Positions 10,028-18,318 are shown, counted from the first letter of the stretch. The stretch is DNA of 64,000 nt from JASLDZ01 sp965199975 (GCA_965199975.1 OZ241340.1:2914001-2978000), one strand, 5' to 3'. Notes: generated by a model not told the origin, from the sequence alone. Translations and numbers: made by a program.

Positions 10028-11986
10028 TCAGGTGGCCGGGAGTTCCCTGCGGAAGGTGGCGTAGATGCGCTCGGCCAGGGCCGCGTTGACGCCCTCGACC
10101 TTGAGGAGGTCGGCCACGTCGGCGCGGCTTACGCCGCGCGCAGAGCCGAAGGCCTGCAGCAGGGCTCGCTTCCGCGCCGGCCCGATGCCGTCGATCTCGT
10201 CCAGCGGGTTCTTGGTCAGCGCCTTGGCGCGCTTGGCGCGGTGGGTGCCTATGGCGAAGCGGTGCGCTTCGTCGCGCAGGCGCTGCAGGTAGTAGAGCAC
10301 CGGGTCCTTGGGCTCGAGCATGAAGGGGGTGCGGCCGGGCATGAAGAAGCGCTCCAGCCCGGCGTCGCGGTCGGGCCCCTTGGCCACCCCCACCACCGCC
10401 ACGTCGTCGACGCCGAGGTCGGCCATCACCTGAAGCGCCGCATCGAGCTGGCCCGCCCCGCCGTCAACCAGGATCAGGTCGGGCTTGGGCGCCTCGACGC
10501 CTTCGGCCTCCTCCTTCTGCAGGCGCGTAAAGCGGCGGCGCAGCACTTGGTTCATCATGGCGTAGTCGTCGCCGGGGGTGAGCTCGCCGGGCTTTATGTT
10601 CCACTTGCGGTACTGCGACTTCTGGAAACCCTCCGGCCCGGCCACGATCATGCCGCCGACAGCGTTGGTGCCCATGATGTGGCTGTTGTCGTAGACCTCG
10701 ATCCGCTCGGGCGCGCCTTCCAGCTTGAACACTTCGCATAGGCCGGAGAGCAGCTTCACCTGCGCAGAGCCCTCGGCCATGCGCCTGCCCAGCGCCTCGC
10801 GCGCGTTCGCCGCCGCGTGGTCGACCAGCCGCTTCTTCTCCGCCTGCTTGGGGACGAGGATCTCCACCTTGCGGTCCGCCTTGAGGCGGAACGCCTCGGC
10901 GTAGAGCTCGCGGTTGGGCACGTCGCGGTCGAGCAGCACCAGGCGCGGCACGGGCTTGTCGTCGTAGAACTGGCCCAGGAAGTTATCGAGGGTGACGGCC
11001 TCGTCGCTCCAGCCCTCCTCGTTCACCTGCGCCAGGCGCTGGAAGTAGGCGCGGTTGCCCCAGTTCTGTCCGGCGCGGAAGAAGAACACCTGCACGCAGG
11101 TCTGCCCGCCGTCATGGTGCAGGGCGATGACGTCGGCCTCGTCCACGTGCTCGGGGTTGATGCCCTGCTCGTTGGTGACGCCCGCCAGCGCGCGGATGCG
11201 GTCGCGCACACGCGCCGCGCGCTCGAACTCCATGTCCTGCGCGGCCTGCTCCATCTCGGCCACGAGACGCCTGTTCACCGCGCGCGAGCGGCCACGCAGG
11301 AAGTCGTGCGCCTCGCCCACAAGCTCGGCGTAGCCCTCGGCCGTGATCTCGCCGGTGCACGGCGCCGAGCAGCGCTTGATCTGGTGCAGCATGCAGGGCC
11401 GCGTGCGGCTGTCGTAGACGCTGTCGGAACAGGAGCGCAGCAGGAACGCCTTCTGCAGCGTGTTGAGCGTGCGGTTCACCGCCCAGGTCGAGGCGAACGG
11501 CCCGAAGTACTCGCCCTTGATGGTGTGAGCCCCTCTATGTTTGCGCAGCTGCGGGGCGGCGTGGTCCTGGCGCAGCACGATCTCGGGGAAGCTCTTGTCG
11601 TCGCGCAGCACGATGTTGAAGCGGGGCTTCAGCCGCTTGATCAGGTTGGACTCGAGCAGCAGGGCGTCCGCCTCGGTGCGGGTGGTGACGAACTCCATGG
11701 CGCGGGTCATGGCCACCATGTGCTGCAGGCGCTGGTTGTGGGCGCGCCCCTGCGCGTACTGCACCACCCGCTTCTTCAGCGAGCGCGCCTTACCCACGTA
11801 GAGCAGCTCGTTCTCCTCGCCGATCATGCGATAGACGCCGGGCGTATCGGGCAGGCGCTTGACGTAGTCGGCGATCAGCTTGGCCCCGGTGAGCTTCGGG
11901 CCCGCCTCCTCCCCCTCCGACGAGCGCAGAACCTCCACGGCGCCCTGCGGCAGGGGCGGCTCGACCTCGACCAGGGCATCCGACAT
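10028..11986 (-). CDS. uvrC: Excinuclease ABC subunit C
   Basis: Nucleotide-excision-repair nuclease that makes both incisions around UvrB-bound lesions. Domains in order: GIY-YIG nuclease (TPGVYRMIGEENELLYVGKA, roughly residues 48-125), a Cys-containing block (SDSVYDSRTRPCMLHQIKRCSAPC), the UVR/UvrB-binding segment (AEMEQAAQDMEFERAARVRDR), the RNase H-like second nuclease (IEVYDNSHIMGTNAVGGM and DLILVDGGAGQL), and a C-terminal helix-hairpin-helix pair (LDEIDGIGPARKRALLQAFG). The 652-residue length is normal with a short N-terminal extension. In many bacteria pgsA follows; here msrA does. Confidence 0.96.
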   Translation of the reverse strand: MSDALVEVEPPLPQGAVEVLRSSEGEEAGPKLTGAKLIADYVKRLPDTPGVYRMIGEENELLYVGKARSLKKRVVQYAQGRAHNQRLQHMVAMTRAMEFVTTRTEADALLLESNLIKRLKPRFNIVLRDDKSFPEIVLRQDHAAPQLRKHRGAHTIKGEYFGPFASTWAVNRTLNTLQKAFLLRSCSDSVYDSRTRPCMLHQIKRCSAPCTGEITAEGYAELVGEAHDFLRGRSRAVNRRLVAEMEQAAQDMEFERAARVRDRIRALAGVTNEQGINPEHVDEADVIALHHDGGQTCVQVFFFRAGQNWGNRAYFQRLAQVNEEGWSDEAVTLDNFLGQFYDDKPVPRLVLLDRDVPNRELYAEAFRLKADRKVEILVPKQAEKKRLVDHAAANAREALGRRMAEGSAQVKLLSGLCEVFKLEGAPERIEVYDNSHIMGTNAVGGMIVAGPEGFQKSQYRKWNIKPGELTPGDDYAMMNQVLRRRFTRLQKEEAEGVEAPKPDLILVDGGAGQLDAALQVMADLGVDDVAVVGVAKGPDRDAGLERFFMPGRTPFMLEPKDPVLYYLQRLRDEAHRFAIGTHRAKRAKALTKNPLDEIDGIGPARKRALLQAFGSARGVSRADVADLLKVEGVNAALAERIYATFRRELPAT

Positions 11987-12070
11987 CGCCGCTCATATAG
12001 GCGCGGTCGGTCCGCCGGTCTCGCGCGCCGACGACTTGCCGCATGGCGAGCGCCGCGCGAGGCTTGCGCC

Positions 12071-12832
12071 ATGATCCACGTGCCGACCGCGAGCTGGGCG
12101 CACGGCGCCTTCACAGCCGCGGCCTGGACGAGCGCGGCCGCGCTGGGCTGGGCGGTGCGCCGCTGGCGTTTTCGTGACGCCACCATCCGGCTCGCCCACG
12201 CGGCGGGGCCGGGATACTTCCTCGCCCTGGCGGCGGGAGCGGCGCCAGGGGCCTGGCTCGCCGGCTCGCTCAACACGCTGAACGGCGGCCCGGCCACGCT
12301 GTCGCACTCCATCGTGGGCGCCCTGGCCGGCGGCATACTGGGCGTCGAGCTCTACAAGGCCGCGCGCGGCGTGAAGGGCTCGACCGGCGGCGTGTTCGTG
12401 GGCAGCTTCGCGCTGGGCTGCGCCGTCGGCCGGTGGGGCTGCCTGTTCGCCGGCCTGCCGGACGACACCTATGGCGTGCCCACCGCCCTGCCCTGGGCCG
12501 TCGACCTGGGCGACGGGATCGGCCGCCACCCGGTGCAGGCGTACGAGAGCCTGTCGATGCTGCTGTTCCTGGCGATCTGGCTCGCGGGATTGGCGACACG
12601 CGCCCCGTGGGCGATGCGGCGCGGCTTCTACGCCCTGACGATCGCCTATGGGGTGCAGCGTTTCGCCTGGGAGTTCCTCAAGCCCTACCCACGGGTGATC
12701 GGGCCGTTTAACGTCTTCCATCTGATCTGTGCGGGGCTCATCGGCTATGGCGTCGTCTTCTACGCTCGAGATCTCGCCCGCGAGCGCGCCGGCGGCCCCG
12801 CCCTCACTGGCCGAGGCGCCCTTCCCGCGTAA
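12071..12832 (+). CDS. Lgt-like (prolipoprotein diacylglyceryl transferase family) membrane protein
   Basis: Polytopic inner-membrane protein of 253 residues with about seven hydrophobic segments, related to Lgt, which moves diacylglycerol from phosphatidylglycerol to lipoprotein cysteines. Lgt-like features seen are LSHSIVGALAGGILG (His79), GRWGCLFAG (Arg121), RHPVQAYES (His153, Glu159) and RFAWEF (Arg197, Glu201), corresponding to essential His, Arg and Arg-x3-Glu positions. The canonical GRxxNFxNxE signature is not present, since Asn positions are replaced (GRWGCLFAG), so this is probably not the housekeeping Lgt. Its 3' end overlaps the radical SAM gene by 86 bp, implying translational coupling and a shared lipid-related job. 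Confidence 0.75.
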   Translation: MIHVPTASWAHGAFTAAAWTSAAALGWAVRRWRFRDATIRLAHAAGPGYFLALAAGAAPGAWLAGSLNTLNGGPATLSHSIVGALAGGILGVELYKAARGVKGSTGGVFVGSFALGCAVGRWGCLFAGLPDDTYGVPTALPWAVDLGDGIGRHPVQAYESLSMLLFLAIWLAGLATRAPWAMRRGFYALTIAYGVQRFAWEFLKPYPRVIGPFNVFHLICAGLIGYGVVFYARDLARERAGGPALTGRGALPA

Positions 12833-14222
12833 GGCCGCGCCCTACCTCTTCCTCGGCCAGACCACGAGCCTGTGCGAGCGCTGCTACCGCCTCGCGCCCG
12901 CCAAGGTCGTGAGCGAGGACGGCTGCGTCTACTACCTCAAGCGCTGCCGCGAGCACGGCGTGCAGAAGACGCTGATCGCCGACGACCTGGCCTATTGGAA
13001 GAGCCAGCGCGACTGGGTGAAGCCCGGCGACCGCCCGCTGCAGGTGCAGACCCGCACCGAACACGGCTGCCCCTGGGACTGCGGCCTGTGCGCCGACCAC
13101 GAGCAGCACTCCTGCCTGGCCATCGTGGAGATCAACGAGGCCTGCAACCTGGCCTGCCCGGTGTGCTTCGCCGACAGCTCGCACCAGCGCGAGGCCCACC
13201 GGCCGCTGGCCGAGATCGAGACCATGCTGGACGCGCTGGTCGCAAGCGAGGGCGAGCCCGACCTCGTGCAGTTCTCCGGCGGCGAGCCGACCATCCATCC
13301 GCAGTTCTTCGAGGTGCTGGACGCCACCAAGCGCCGCCCGATCCGCCACGTGATGATCAACACCAACGGCCTGCGCATCGCGCGCGAGCCGGGCTTCGCC
13401 GAGCGGCTGGCGGCGTACAATCCGGGCTTCGAGGTCTACCTGCAGTTCGATTCGCTGAAGCGCGACGCCCTGATGGAGCTGCGCGGGGCCGACCTCTCGG
13501 CGGTGCGCGTGCAGGCGCTCGAGGCGCTGGAGCGGGCGGGCGTCTCGACGACGCTGGTCGTCACCCTGAAGAAGGGCGTCAACGACGACGAGATCGCCAA
13601 CATCGTGCGCTTCGCGCTGAAGTGGCGCTGCGTGCGCGGCGTCACCTTCCAGCCGATCCAGGACGCCGGCCGCAACGACGGCTTCGACCCGAAACGCCAC
13701 CGCATGGTGCTGACCGAGGTTCGCCGCCGCATCGCCGAGGCCGGCGTGTTCGCGCTGGAGGACCTGATCCCGCTGCCCTGCAATCCCGACCAGATCTGCA
13801 TCGGCTACGGCCTGCGCAACGGCGAGCAGGTGACGCCCGTCACCTCGCTCCTGCCGCGCGAGATGCTGGTGGAGGCCGCGCCCAATACCGTCGCCTTCGA
13901 GGCCTTTCCCGAGCTGCAGCGCCGCGTGTTCGACCTCCTGTCGCTCTCCACCGTGCAGGGCAACACCACCGACAAGCTGTCGTCGCTGCTGTGCTGCCTG
14001 CCGGAGGTCGCGACGCCGCAGGGCCTCGGCTACGAGCACACCTTCCGCGTGGTGGTGAGCTGGTTCCTCGACCGCTACAATTTCGACTTGGCCACGGTGA
14101 AGCGCTCCTGCGTGCATTTCGTGCAGCCCGACGGGCAGATCATCCCCTTCGACACCTACAACACCTTCTACCGCCCCGGCGCGCCCGGCGCGGCTGCGCT
14201 CGCCGAGGCCCGCGCGCTGTGA
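12747..14222 (+). CDS. Cysteine-rich radical SAM enzyme (tetraether / membrane-spanning lipid synthase-like)
   Basis: Radical SAM protein of 491 residues. The cluster motif is CNLACPVC (Cys133, Cys137, Cys140) followed by FSGGEPT (176-182) for SAM binding. The N-terminal region has a CERC pair (Cys43, Cys46), a further Cys near 67, and HGCPWDCGLC (Cys108, Cys112, Cys115) with HSCL (Cys123), suggesting extra metal sites. The arrangement CPxxCGLC-x7-C-x9-CNLxCPxCF is what I recall for archaeal tetraether synthase (MJ0619/Tes group) and bacterial relatives proposed to couple lipid tails. The alternative is a generic MoaA/SPASM-like maturase. The C-terminal part adds LSSLLCCLPEV and RSCVHFV. The start overlaps the Lgt-like gene by 86 bp; an upstream GTG at 12729 is also possible. 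Confidence 0.8.
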   Translation: MASSSTLEISPASAPAAPPSLAEAPFPRKAAPYLFLGQTTSLCERCYRLAPAKVVSEDGCVYYLKRCREHGVQKTLIADDLAYWKSQRDWVKPGDRPLQVQTRTEHGCPWDCGLCADHEQHSCLAIVEINEACNLACPVCFADSSHQREAHRPLAEIETMLDALVASEGEPDLVQFSGGEPTIHPQFFEVLDATKRRPIRHVMINTNGLRIAREPGFAERLAAYNPGFEVYLQFDSLKRDALMELRGADLSAVRVQALEALERAGVSTTLVVTLKKGVNDDEIANIVRFALKWRCVRGVTFQPIQDAGRNDGFDPKRHRMVLTEVRRRIAEAGVFALEDLIPLPCNPDQICIGYGLRNGEQVTPVTSLLPREMLVEAAPNTVAFEAFPELQRRVFDLLSLSTVQGNTTDKLSSLLCCLPEVATPQGLGYEHTFRVVVSWFLDRYNFDLATVKRSCVHFVQPDGQIIPFDTYNTFYRPGAPGAAALAEARAL

Positions 14223-14512
14223 GCGAGGAGGGGCACGACGCGCTGGGCCGCTTCGTCGGCGGGCTGATCCTGGCCGTGGGTCTCTTGATTGCGCTGCTGA
14301 GCGGGGCCTGCACGCTCGCCGTGGCCGGTCCGTCGCTGCTGGGGGTGCTGCGCGGCGAGAGCGGCGCGGGCGGCGGGATCGTCCTGGCTTTGATCTTCGG
14401 CGCCGCGCCCTTCGCCGGGGGCGTCGCGCTGGTGCTGCTCGGCTGGTCGATCGTGCGGCCGCGCCGCCGTCCGAAGGTCCAGGTGTTCGACGATCGGCCG
14501 CCCTCGGCTTGA
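14219..14512 (+). CDS. Small two-helix membrane protein
   Basis: A 97-residue protein starting at a GTG that overlaps the radical SAM stop codon (GTGA). It has two hydrophobic stretches: FVGGLILAVGLLIALLSGAC with the following LAVAG, and GGIVLALIFGAAPFAGGVAL. A short basic tail (RPRRRPKVQVFDDRP) probably faces the cytoplasm. No domain is recognised. The overlap implies coupled translation with the lipid-type radical SAM enzyme, so a role as a membrane partner is a reasonable guess and no more. Confidence 0.65.
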   Translation: MSEEGHDALGRFVGGLILAVGLLIALLSGACTLAVAGPSLLGVLRGESGAGGGIVLALIFGAAPFAGGVALVLLGWSIVRPRRRPKVQVFDDRPPSA

Positions 14513-14543
14513 AGCCCGCAGTCCATCGCCGTATGCGAGCGTC

Positions 14544-14624
14544 ATGGCCGCCCTCGCTCCCATCCTCCTGTTCGTGATCGCCGTGGCGGCGATCAACTTC
14601 TTCGAGTTCCACCGCGTCGACTGA
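14544..14624 (+). CDS. 26-residue membrane microprotein
   Basis: Short frame encoding one hydrophobic helix (APILLFVIAVAAINFFEF) ending in HRVD. The ratio of hydrophobic residues and the clean end make it look like a single-span microprotein, and I recall similarly short unnamed proteins at this place in Caulobacter relatives. There is no convincing ribosome binding site, so the call is tentative. It lies 31 bp after the two-helix membrane gene and 10 bp before the SDR gene. Confidence 0.45.
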   Translation: MAALAPILLFVIAVAAINFFEFHRVD

Positions 14625-14634
14625 GGCGCGAAAC

Positions 14635-15393
14635 GTGGCCGGCGCGGCGCTCGTCACCGGGGCTGCGCGGCGCATAGGGCGCACGTTGGCGCTGGCCTGC
14701 GCGCACGCCGGCTTCGACGTGGCCGTGCACCATCGCGGCGACCGCGAGGCGGCCGAGGATACCTGCCGCGAGGTCGAGGCGCTGGGCCGCCGGGCCGCGC
14801 GCGTGCAGGCCGACCTGGCCGAGCCCGATGCGCCCGCGCGGCTCGTCGCTGCGGCCGGGGCGGCGCTGGGGCCGCTGACGCTCCTCGTCAACAACGCCTC
14901 GCTGTTCGAGGACGACCGGCTGGGCGCGCTCACCGCGCAGGGGTGGGAGGCGCACATGGCCGCCAACCTGCGCGCGCCGGTCTTCCTGCTGCAGTCCTTC
15001 GCCGCCCAGGTCCCTGCCGCCGCCTCCGACGGCGAGGCGCTGTGCGTCAACGTGCTCGACCAGCGGGTGCTGCGGCCCAATCCGCAGTTCTTCTCCTACA
15101 CCCTGTCCAAGTGCGCCCTGTGGACGGCGACGCGCACCTCAGCCCAGGCGCTGGCGCCGCGGGTGCGCGTGAACGGGATCGGCCCCGGGCCGACGCTGGC
15201 CTCCACCCACCAGGACGACGACGCCTTCGCGCAGGAGGTCGCCGCCACCCCTCTGGCCCGCGCCGTCACGCCCGACGATCTCGCCGGCGCCCTGCGCTAC
15301 CTGATCGGCGCGCAGGCGGTGACCGGCCAGATGATCGCCGTCGACTCCGGCCAGCACCTCGGCTGGCGCACGCCCGACGTGCAGCGGGATTGA
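14635..15393 (+). CDS. SDR oxidoreductase, pteridine reductase (FolM)-like
   Basis: NAD(P)H-dependent short-chain dehydrogenase of 252 residues starting at GTG. The nucleotide-binding motif is TGAARRIGR, with an Arg pair typical of pteridine reductases and NADPH preference. NNAS (residues about 85-88) and the catalytic Tyr-x3-Lys in FFSYTLSK are present, preceded by DQRVLRPNPQ, which I associate with FolM/PTR1-type enzymes. FolB starts 1 base after its stop, which supports a role in pteridine or folate reduction. The substrate is not proven; other SDR activities remain possible. Confidence 0.82.
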   Translation: MAGAALVTGAARRIGRTLALACAHAGFDVAVHHRGDREAAEDTCREVEALGRRAARVQADLAEPDAPARLVAAAGAALGPLTLLVNNASLFEDDRLGALTAQGWEAHMAANLRAPVFLLQSFAAQVPAAASDGEALCVNVLDQRVLRPNPQFFSYTLSKCALWTATRTSAQALAPRVRVNGIGPGPTLASTHQDDDAFAQEVAATPLARAVTPDDLAGALRYLIGAQAVTGQMIAVDSGQHLGWRTPDVQRD

Positions 15394-15394
15394 G

Positions 15395-15787
15395 ATGAGC
15401 GCCCCGCCCCATCCACGCCCCTGGGCGCCGCCCCGGCCCGAGCGGCTCGCCGTGTTCATGCGGGGCCTTCGGCTCGAGGCCGAGATCGGCGTGCATCCGC
15501 ACGAGCGTGGCCGCACCCAGCCGCTCGTGGTCGACATCGAGGCCGACCTCGCGCCGGGCGAGGTGCGCGGCATCGGCGACACGCTGAACTACGAGACCCT
15601 GTCGTCGCTCGCCCGGGCGCTGGCGGGGCGCGGCCACATTGAGCTGGTGGAGACCTACGCGCAGGAGCTGGCCGCCGCGGTGCTGCGCAATTCCGCGGCG
15701 CTGCGGGTGCGCGTGCGGGTGGAGAAGCCCCAGGCGCTGGAGGATGCCGCCGCGGGCGGAGTCGAGGTCGCCCTCGCCCGCGGGTGA
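15395..15787 (+). CDS. folB: Dihydroneopterin aldolase family protein
   Basis: FolB-type tunnel-fold enzyme of folate synthesis, which cleaves 7,8-dihydroneopterin to 6-hydroxymethyl-dihydropterin. The 130-residue length fits. Active-site features are visible: IGVHPHERGRTQPLVVDIE with the conserved Glu, Tyr in DTLNYETL, the helix ELVETYAQELAAAVL, and the catalytic Lys in VRVEKPQAL. About 15 N-terminal residues are a Pro-rich extension. It follows the SDR gene with almost no gap. The rest of the folate genes (folK, folP) are not nearby, so a FolX-like or other pterin role cannot be excluded. Confidence 0.85.
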   Translation: MSAPPHPRPWAPPRPERLAVFMRGLRLEAEIGVHPHERGRTQPLVVDIEADLAPGEVRGIGDTLNYETLSSLARALAGRGHIELVETYAQELAAAVLRNSAALRVRVRVEKPQALEDAAAGGVEVALARG

Positions 15788-15874
15788 AGGCCGCGCAAGC
15801 GTGACGGAAGCTTAACTCGCGCGCTCCCCGCGGCCATGTCACCTTCCGCGCGTCCACCCGTTGGAGCCTCAGAC

Positions 15875-16300
15875 ATGACCGACGCCCCCGCCGCCTCCAT
15901 CCCACCTCCCGCGCCCTATGTCGCCGAAGAGTCGATGACGATGCCGATCGTCATCTACGTGCTCTACCTCTTGGGCTATTTCACCGGCGGCCTGTCGACG
16001 CTGATCGGGCTGGTCATCGCCTATGTGCAGAAGGCGCAAGCGTCGCCGCGCGCGCTCAGCCATTACGTGTTTCAGATCAACACATTCTGGATCACCCTTA
16101 TCGCGCTGGCGATCAGCATCGTGCTGGCGATCATGGGAATGCCGCTGCTGCTGCTGCACGGCGTGGGTGTGATCTTCTTCGTGCTGAGCGGGCTAATGGG
16201 CCTTGCGATAACCGTGTGGTTCCTGGTGCGCTGTGTCGTCGGCCTGATCCGCGCCGCCCAGGGCGAGGCCTATCCCATGCCGCGGTCGTGGCTGCTGTGA
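15875..16300 (+). CDS. DUF4870-type membrane protein
   Basis: A 141-residue protein with a Pro-rich cytoplasmic N-terminus and three or four membrane segments: IVIYVLYLLGYFTGGLSTLIGLVIAYV, FWITLIALAISIVLAIMGM, and GVIFFVLSGLMGLAITVWFLV. The pattern YFTGGLS-x-IGLVIAYV followed by a short basic loop and SHYVFQINTFW is typical of DUF4870 (Tic20-like) proteins. The ATG at 15875 has GGAG 8 bases upstream and is preferred to one 39 bases earlier. No function is established for the family. Confidence 0.75.
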   Translation: MTDAPAASIPPPAPYVAEESMTMPIVIYVLYLLGYFTGGLSTLIGLVIAYVQKAQASPRALSHYVFQINTFWITLIALAISIVLAIMGMPLLLLHGVGVIFFVLSGLMGLAITVWFLVRCVVGLIRAAQGEAYPMPRSWLL

Positions 16301-16572
16301 GCGCCGCCGTCCGTGACATCCCCGCACGCTCGCGCTTCGAGCTGGAGGAGGACGGGCGCCTCGCCTACGCCGACTACCGGCGCGAGGGGGACGTGCTGAT
16401 CGTGCCGCACGTGTTCGCCGATCCCGCGCTGCGCGGGCGCGGTGCGGCGGGGCGGCTGATGCAGGGCGTGGCGGAATACGCCCGCGACGGCGGGCTCAAG
16501 ATCTCGCCCGTCTGCCCCTACGCGGCGGCGTGGATGCGCCGCCACCCCGAGACCGCCGACCTCCTGGCGTAG
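16297..16572 (+). CDS. Small GNAT-like N-acetyltransferase (YjdJ type)
   Basis: A 91-residue single-domain protein beginning at a GTG that overlaps the preceding stop (GTGA). It contains the compact acetyl-CoA binding block DPALRGRGAAGRLMQGVAEYARDGGLKISPVCPYAAAWMRRHPE, whose parts LRGRGAAGRLM and ISPVCPYA define the short Gcn5-related YjdJ family (PF14542). Upstream beta strands are LAYADYRREGDVLIVPHVF. The substrate is unknown; the family is thought to act on small molecules or proteins. It converges on the MFS transporter gene, 6 bp away. Confidence 0.85.
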   Translation: MSAAVRDIPARSRFELEEDGRLAYADYRREGDVLIVPHVFADPALRGRGAAGRLMQGVAEYARDGGLKISPVCPYAAAWMRRHPETADLLA

Positions 16573-16578
16573 CCGCGC

Positions 16579-18318
16579 TCAGCCTTCGGGGGCTTGCGCG
16601 CCGCCGAAGCGCACGCCCTTCGCCTCGGGGCCGAACAGCGCCAGGCCGGCCAGCAGCACCGCCGCGAGCCCGGCCACCAGCGCCAGCGCCAGGCCGTAGT
16701 CGTTCCCGTGCGACTCGGCGATGCCCGCCTGGATCACCGCATTGCCCGAGGCGATCAGGTTGCCGAGCTGGTAGGCGAAGCCGGGGAAGGCGCCGCGCGC
16801 CGCATCGGGCGACAGCTCGTTGAGGTGCACGGGCACCACGCCCCACGCGCCCTGCACCGCGATCTGGATCAAAAAGGCGCCCACGCCCAGCATCAGCGGC
16901 GTCGCCGACCCCGCCCACAGCGGGATGATGGGTAGGGCCAGCACCGCCGCCAGCGCGATGGCGCGCCGGCGCCCGATCTTCTCGGACAGGGCGCCGAAGA
17001 TCAGCCCGCCGGTGATCGCGCCCAGGTTCAGCACGATCGTCAGGGTGGTGACCAGCAGCGGCGCGAACTTGTGCTGCACCTTGAGGAAGGTCGGATACAG
17101 GTCCTGCGTGCCGTGGCTGAACAGGTTGAAGCAGGTCATCAGCACCACGACGTAGATCAACAGCCCCCAGCGCTGGCCCAGCGAGCCGAAGAAGCTCGTC
17201 GGATCGTCGGCCGGCCGCGCCACGCCGCGCATCGAGGCCCGCACGCCAATCCCGCCCCGCCACAGGAACCACAGGGCGAGCAGCGCCGCGGCCGCCTTTG
17301 TCACGCTCGAGACGGCGATGTTCAGCGCATGCAGCGGCTTGGCCGTGGAGAACAGGATCAGGCCGAACACCACCGCCCCCGCCACCGCCAGCCAGAAGGT
17401 GCGCAGCTGCAGCAGGAGATGCGTGCGCGTCGCCGCGTCCGCCCGCGACAGCCCGGCGGAGGCGAGCAGCACGCCGATGACGACCGGAATGGCGGCCACC
17501 AGCGTCAGCATGAGCAGGCGCGGGTCGTAGCCCGTCACCAGCGGCACGGGGCCGGCGCGCCAGTCCAGCGGGACCGCGCCGGACCCCATGCCAAGCAGCA
17601 GCGGCAGGGCGATCAGCGCGCCCAGCAGGCTCAGCACCCCGCCCAGGCGCACCGGCCCGAGCGCGGCCTGCGCCAGCGCGGGCGGCGCGCCGCGGGTGGC
17701 GCGCGACGCCTTGGCCCGTTCGCGCACCGCCTCGAAGGCGGGGCTCTCGGGCACGTTCTTGCGGATGTAGAGCACCAGCAGCGCGGGTGCGGCGCCCAGC
17801 ATGAACATGCCGCGCCAGCCGATCTGGCTCACAAACAGATTGGCCAGCGCCGCCAGCAGGAAGCCGAAGGGATAGCCCTGCTGCAGGATGCCGGAGACCA
17901 CGCCGCGGCTCTTGGCCGGAATGGACTCCAGCGCCAGCGAAGCCCCGATCCCCCACTCGCCGCCCATGGCGAAGCCGAACAGCAACCGCAGCACGAGCAG
18001 CACCGCCAGGTTCGGTGCGAATCCCGAGGCCAGCTCGAGTGCGGCGAAAAGCAGCACGTCCAGCATCAGCACGGGGCGGCGCCCGAAGCGGTCGGCCAGC
18101 CAGCCGAAGGCGAAGGCGCCGAACGGCCGGGCGATCAGCGTCAGCGCGATCCCCAACGCCACGGCGCTGACCTGCACCTTGAAGTCGTCGGCGATGTTCT
18201 TGACGATGAAGGTGAGGATGAAGAAGTCGAAGGCGTCGAGCGTCCAGCCCAGCAGGCTGGCGATGAAGGCGGACCGCTGAGGTTTGGTCAGCGCCCTCAG
18301 GTCGTCGACGATCACCAT
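16579..18318 (-). CDS. MFS transporter with an internal block of extra membrane helices
   Basis: Proton-coupled major facilitator permease of the metabolite/sialate:H+ symporter type. The 579-residue chain starts LTKPQRSAFIASLLGWTLDAFDFFIL and has the loop motif GWLADRFGRRPVL plus FGFAMGGEWGIGASLALE. After helix 6 and ENVPES-like RKNVPESPAFE, about 160 residues are inserted before the second half resumes at SFFGSLGQRWGLLIYVVVL. The insert contains four additional hydrophobic helices (for example LSLLGALIALPLLLGMG and LLLQLRTFWLAVAGAVVFG). E. coli NanT has only two extra helices. The substrate is unknown. ATG at 18318 is chosen because the 36 residues before it are not family-like. Confidence 0.88.
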   Translation of the reverse strand: MVIVDDLRALTKPQRSAFIASLLGWTLDAFDFFILTFIVKNIADDFKVQVSAVALGIALTLIARPFGAFAFGWLADRFGRRPVLMLDVLLFAALELASGFAPNLAVLLVLRLLFGFAMGGEWGIGASLALESIPAKSRGVVSGILQQGYPFGFLLAALANLFVSQIGWRGMFMLGAAPALLVLYIRKNVPESPAFEAVRERAKASRATRGAPPALAQAALGPVRLGGVLSLLGALIALPLLLGMGSGAVPLDWRAGPVPLVTGYDPRLLMLTLVAAIPVVIGVLLASAGLSRADAATRTHLLLQLRTFWLAVAGAVVFGLILFSTAKPLHALNIAVSSVTKAAAALLALWFLWRGGIGVRASMRGVARPADDPTSFFGSLGQRWGLLIYVVVLMTCFNLFSHGTQDLYPTFLKVQHKFAPLLVTTLTIVLNLGAITGGLIFGALSEKIGRRRAIALAAVLALPIIPLWAGSATPLMLGVGAFLIQIAVQGAWGVVPVHLNELSPDAARGAFPGFAYQLGNLIASGNAVIQAGIAESHGNDYGLALALVAGLAAVLLAGLALFGPEAKGVRFGGAQAPEG

